From: Rotaria sordida
Taxonomy: Eukaryota > Rotifera > Eurotatoria > Philodinida > Philodinidae
DNA: 64,000 nt
Assembly (NCBI GenBank): GCA_905250125.1
Contig: CAJNOL010000105.1
Span: 70,848 to 134,847, forward strand
Reading direction: 5' to 3'
Shown: piece after piece, positions 59,574 through 64,000 of the stretch
How the letters are laid out: every line of letters begins with the position of its first letter
Position numbering within the stretch: position 1 is the first letter of the stretch
Program-made: the position numbers and the translations under genes
Notes under the pieces: generated by a model
What the model was told of the DNA's origin: nothing
Databases searched by the model: none
What the model saw: only the letters and a program-made list of their open reading frames with translations

Positions 59574-61976
59574 TCAATTCGTAATTGAATCGTCATTTGA
59601 TTGAAAATGCCTTTGAAATTGTTGATGATCGGCAATAAACTTAAAACGAAAAAAAAAATTTAGTATATTTTTATTTTTCGAAATATACAACAATAATAAA
59701 AAAAAATAATTTACTCGAAGTGTATTATCTTTAGTAACATATATATATTCAGGACGTATACTTCGTATTGTTGATTCATAATAAGTACGCTGTAATTGAA
59801 TAAATGATCGTAATAGAGAACTTTGTTCTCGAAGTAAATCATCAACAGCTAATAGGACAGGATTTGTTGTTAGAAGAGATTGAAGAACTTGTGGTTCAAC
59901 AACAGATCGAAAAAGTGATGATGGACGAATTTCATTTAAATCATTTTCATTAATTAAATAGATTGAATGAACTATTAAAATACATATTTATCAATGATTA
60001 AGTATAAAAGATAGGAAAAAGATAAAGGTACAACTTTGATTTAACGATGATTGAAATGGAGTTGACATTATATCAACTTGTACTTGTTGATCATAGGTTG
60101 AAACTTTTTGTATAGTTCTATTTAAACTAGAAAAAAATTCAATATTGTAAATTACATAGAAAAAATTTTTTTTTCATACGGTATTTGTTTTTCTATATAA
60201 ATATTTGTCGGTTTTGGTGGTCTTGGTGTTGAAGTTTCTGTTGTTACTAATGAAAAATCTTCAGAATAATTAATTATACTTTGTTCTTCAGGAACTTCTT
60301 CAACTTTTGTATTTTCATCATCACTAATCTCTGATATTGTTTCATGTTTATGATGAATTTTATTTATTGTTGATGGAGATTTTTTTGTTGTTATTCGTGG
60401 AGATTTTTTTTTAACAACAGATGTTATTAATGGTTCATTATTCATAAGTAAATTTGCAAACATATTATTAACTGGTGATTCACTAATATGTTCACTAAAT
60501 GGAATACTAGTATAATCATCATCATCATCAACATCAATAGCTGTTGATATTGATTCTGTTTCAGAAGATATTATTTCATCAACATCATTCAAAGGTTTTT
60601 TAGTAATTTGTATACGTCGTGGAGTTGTTGAACGTGAAGTTTTTATTGGAGTTGGTATACGTTCTTCATCAGCTAGATTAAAATTTAAAAAAATAATAAC
60701 ATTTTGATATGTTCATTATTTTTTATTTGATTATGAATATACTTTGAACTGTAACTAATCGTTCAGAAAATTGTACAGAATGTTCACTTTCTTTTGGAAT
60801 AAAATCCTAAATAAGCAACAAAAGGAATAGAATGATATCAAAAACAAAAAAAGAAGAAAAATTGTTGTTTGTCTTTTTTCTTCTTTCTTTCATTTTCATT
60901 TACTTTTGGTGATTTTAAAATGCCTTTTCTTGGTGTTAAAGTTGGTGTTTTTCGACCTTCACTCGAAGAACCATCACCAGCAAAATCCAATAATGAATCA
61001 TCTTCTGTATCGAGTACTAAACAAAAAACCAAGTACAATGTAAAAGAAATTTATTAAATTGAAGAACATTTTAACCAATAAAGTTGTTCAATTTATACAA
61101 AAATTTAATCATGAACTACTTCTATTTGATAATTTTTATCGAAATATACTAATTATGATTTCTTTATACCTAAAGATGGTCGTCTATTCTTGTTATGTTT
61201 AGTTTTTTTTCCTTCGCGTTCACTACTATTTGTTTCACTATCAAGATGTTGTAAATCTGGTACTTGATTAGCAGGTGTAGTAGTTGCAGTTTTTTTTAGA
61301 AAACTTTTTTTTCCAGAACCAAATAATACTTTTGAACCACTTGTTGTTGCATCTGAACTTGATTCATCTTCATCATTGGCTTCATCGAATGCACCTGGTT
61401 CTAATTCAATACCTTTAGCATATAATTGTTGTCGATGTTGAGCACGAGCTAAAAGTGCTGATTGAGTAAGAAGACCAGTTGATGATGATTGTTGAGGTTT
61501 TTTATCGGAAGTTTTTCTTGCTGACACTCGAGGTGATGCAACATCTCGTGGTGAATGTGTTACACTAAGTTTTTCCGTTGTAGCAGTAGGTATTGTTGTT
61601 GATTTTTTAACAAATTTATTTGGTTGACGTGGTGTAGTCGATGAAGTTGTTGTTGTTGTTGAATGAGATTTTTTATCATTATAACCAAATTGTAATGAAC
61701 TATCATCATCAAATGGACTTTTTGTTGATGAACGATGATGACGTTGTTTAGGTTTAGGTGGTTGCTGACTTGATTCTAATTCAGATACTTCACTGATTCC
61801 ATCAGGATTTTGAGCGTAAATATTAAGTTTCTTAAGAAAATAAAATGAAATATTCGAATTTGTACTATAGAAAAGAATTTGTTTGAATTTACTCGATCTA
61901 AATTTTGTTGTTCTTCTTGAAGACGTTGTTTCCGTTGATTCATTCGAGCAGCTAAATCACTCATTGAACTTGGCAT
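59574..61976 (-). CDS. C19orf44-like (DUF4614) protein, 8 exons
   Basis: Minus-strand exons 61893-61976, 61170-61830, 60904-61016, 60743-60806, 60180-60672, 60035-60126, 59715-59971 and 59574-59639 give 609 aa. Most of it is low-complexity Ser/Thr/Lys-rich, with SDLAARMNQRKQRLQEEQQN near the N terminus and KTPTLTPRKGILKSPK mid-protein. The C-terminal ~110 residues look folded: SYSEDF-like NYSEDFSLV, then QSLLTTNPVLLAVDDLLREQ, SSLLRSFIQLQRTYYESTIR and PEYIYVTKDNTLRFI. This arrangement (ESED/YSEDFE patch, then a helical segment, then YxYxTxExxxxFI) resembles the DUF4614 region of human C19orf44, a protein of unknown function. The match is from memory and moderate. Short introns (54-153 bp) splice cleanly. 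It is divergent from the zinc-finger gene. Confidence 0.6.
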
Positions 61977-63103
61977 TTTGAGTTTTTCGTTAAAGATATA
62001 CGAACAAAAAATAAAATGACTTAATTTTTTTGTCTTTATCAAAATAACCATATCGGATTCCGTTGCTCTAGGTTTCTACCTTCAATAATTAAACTAAAGT
62101 AGCGTCATTAAATGATTGGTTATTTATTTATCGAGTAGAACTCTTGTATAATCAAGAAAGATAGATAGTGTTCGTTTTTTAAACGATTTTCAAATTCGAA
62201 TTATTTCATTTTTTCAAAATTCCTTAGAATAGTTTCTTCGATTAGTTCAAGAAATTAACTTTTCTATCCTTTAGCTGTTATCAACATGGGACTTCTTTTT
62301 TTCCTTTTTTTTCTCTTCGTTCATTTCTTCTCTTCGTATCTCTCTTATACAGCATTATTCCCTAAGGAGCAAGAAAAGAATGAATATGACTAAGAAAGCA
62401 GAAAATATCAAGAGACAGGTGTCATCTCCTTTCTTTTTTTTTTGTGTTACTATCATATAAAAGAAAAGTCGTCAATGTATTTTTGTTTCACTACATAATT
62501 ATAAATACAAAGAACAATGTACTACTATAGTAAAAAAAACACAAAGAAAAGATTCATTCGTTCTAATTTATTTTGTTTTGTTTTTATTTTATCAATTTAT
62601 ATGGATAAGGGACGTCTGTAATCTTTTCCATTTTCTTCCTTCGTTTTCTTTTTTTTCTTCTTTTCTTTTATTTAAAAGAATTCTGTCGAAGAAAATCTCG
62701 AGAGAATTTCACAAGAGAAAGAAGAGTGCTTTGCCAGTAGTTGTTTCTCTTTTTCTCTCTATGGCTGTCTGTTTGACGTCGTCGGTTGGTCACCGGGGAG
62801 CTCACGTCGTATTGCCTGCCGCGGCTGCATCCCAGGGGAGCTAGTCGACTCTTTTTACGTGTATGTGTGTGAAACAGCATGTGGGTAGAGAGAGAGAATG
62901 TATAGATCGACGACAACTGCTGTGTTCTGCACCCCTCCGGGAATGATGGACGAGTGCGTGCGCATATACATATAGGAAGGCAAAACGAGAGAGGAAAGAA
63001 GGAGAAAGATGCACCGAGAGCATGATTAGAACAAGGAGATGCACTCGTCTTACTTATCAAGTTGATTGCAGTATCCTATTCTAGAATAAAGACAAAAAAA
63101 ACG
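61977..63103. promoter_or_regulatory. divergent promoter region with GC-richer CpG-containing patch
   Basis: 1.1 kb between two divergent ATGs. At 62760-63060 the AT-rich background gives way to a GC-richer stretch containing GACGTCGTCGG, GCCGCGGC and CCCCTCCGGGAA plus GA repeats. Frames on both strands here are open by composition only. It probably represents the promoter or 5'UTR of the zinc-finger gene. Confidence 0.45.
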
Positions 63104-64000
63104 ATGTCACGTCGTAAACAGACGAATCCAAGAGCTATAAAACGTGATGGTAACTTTTGTTTGTTTTTTTTTTTTGTATCAACATATTTAATTCATTTAT
63201 TATTTACCTCTATATTCAGTATCGAAAGATGAAGATGAAAATGCTATTCCAATTACTAAAAGTAAATTGAAATAAAAAAAAAACAAACAAACTGTTTTCA
63301 TTTATATAAAAATGATTTATTTATAGAAATAGCAACAGAATCAATTCGATCAGATAGTATTGATTCAACAATAACAACTGAAGATGAACAAAAAACTTCA
63401 TCAATTAAATGTGATAGTTGTCAAGAAATATTTTTAACTAGTGAACTATTTAATCAACATCGTCTTTATCAATGTTCTTTTCTCACCGGTAATATTTATT
63501 CAATCAACTATTTAATTAATCTTTTATTATGTATTAACAATTGATTTTTTTGTTTTTATTTATCATCTAGAAGAAACTAATAGTGATGAAAGTCGAACAT
63601 CATCATACGATGAATATGCTAATCAAATAGATAAAGTAATTTGTTTTTGTTTGTTTTATTTTTTATGTAAACTTTCTATTGTTTTTTTGTTTTATTAGAT
63701 ACCTTATGGAACAAATCAAAATGATGATTATCCACATCAATGTTCTTATTGTAATAAATCATTTGCAAATATGGCTCTTTTACTTAAACATGAACAAGTA
63801 AATGAAAAACAATAGGAAAATAACTTTTTTTTTTCTTATATTAGAATTTCGAATTCTTAGGTTCATGTTGAATTGATGCCATTTCGATGTTCTTTTTGTG
63901 GTAAGTAACTTGAATAAACACAAAGTTTATATTCTAGATAGAGAATAATACTGAAGGAAGTGTCTATTTGTAAGAATTTCGAATAGATAAAATGAATATT
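63104..64000 (+). CDS. zinc-finger transcriptional regulator with N-terminal SRRKQ motif, 5' partial
   Basis: Exons 63104-63149, 63220-63261, 63327-63488, 63571-63635, 63699-63797 and 63861-63900 give 151 codons before the window ends inside an intron. The N terminus MSRRKQTNPRAIKRD is the NuRD-recruitment motif shared by FOG (ZFPM), SALL and BCL11 proteins; the NPRxIKR extension is closest to FOG. A C2HC-type finger follows (CDSCQEIFLTSELFNQHRLY then C). Next come a canonical C2H2 finger (CSYCNKSFANMALLLKHEQ, then VH) and the start of another (MPFRCSFCG). Expected role: a nuclear repressor or co-regulator. Whether it is FOG, SALL or another member needs the rest of the gene, so no symbol is given. 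Confidence 0.8.

Noticed and set aside
62578..63060. Frames on both strands upstream of the zinc-finger gene
   Set aside because: Open only because the patch is GC-richer; neither frame has domains, and both overlap.

Overview
The window looks like nuclear DNA of a small intron-rich metazoan, most likely a bdelloid rotifer. That assignment is inference. It rests on the very AT-rich background, many 50-70 nt introns ending in T-rich acceptors, clearly animal orthologues (TAF8, CARHSP1, USP39, BTRC, HMGXB4, a C19orf44-like protein), an intronless ADP-ribosyltransferase/TPR protein of a type abundant in bdelloids, and several ATGs that sit directly on a splice acceptor, as expected with spliced-leader trans-splicing.

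Left third (0-21.3 kb): a dense plus-strand run of housekeeping genes. TAF8, CARHSP1, PSMC1 (Rpt2) and USP39 are followed by a convergent minus-strand sphingomyelin-synthase-like PAP2 protein, then a PNPLA2/ATGL-type lipase and the F-box/WD40 protein beta-TrCP. A 100-N assembly gap lies at 21675-21774.

Middle (22.8-33.2 kb): a furin-like proprotein convertase with two tandem, equal-length, apparently mutually exclusive exons; HMGXB4; VMA21; and the Pol III subunit POLR3C. PSMC1-USP39 and HMGXB4-VMA21 are close same-strand pairs whose downstream ATG abuts an acceptor, so they may be operons.

Right half (33-64 kb): much sparser. It holds an intronless 1166-residue ART-TPR gene, a signal-peptide-bearing APP1-type phosphatidate phosphatase, and two copies of a two-gene cassette for unknown microproteins (30 aa and about 72 aa). 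It also has a 69-aa unknown two-exon gene, a short gene fragment, a C19orf44-like gene, and the 5' part of a zinc-finger regulator with an SRRKQ N terminus beyond a GC-richer flank.

At least ten long inverted repeats (about 0.3-1.2 kb), some with TA-flanked mariner-like ends, are scattered through introns and intergenic DNA. Several share an internal motif. They are the main non-genic structure and would form long hairpin RNA when transcribed. The features most worth a second look are the furin alternative exons, the duplicated microprotein cassette, the palindrome family and the ART-TPR gene with its 504-bp higher-order repeat. All exon boundaries were read by eye from GT/AG sites and frame continuity; no RNA or database evidence was available.
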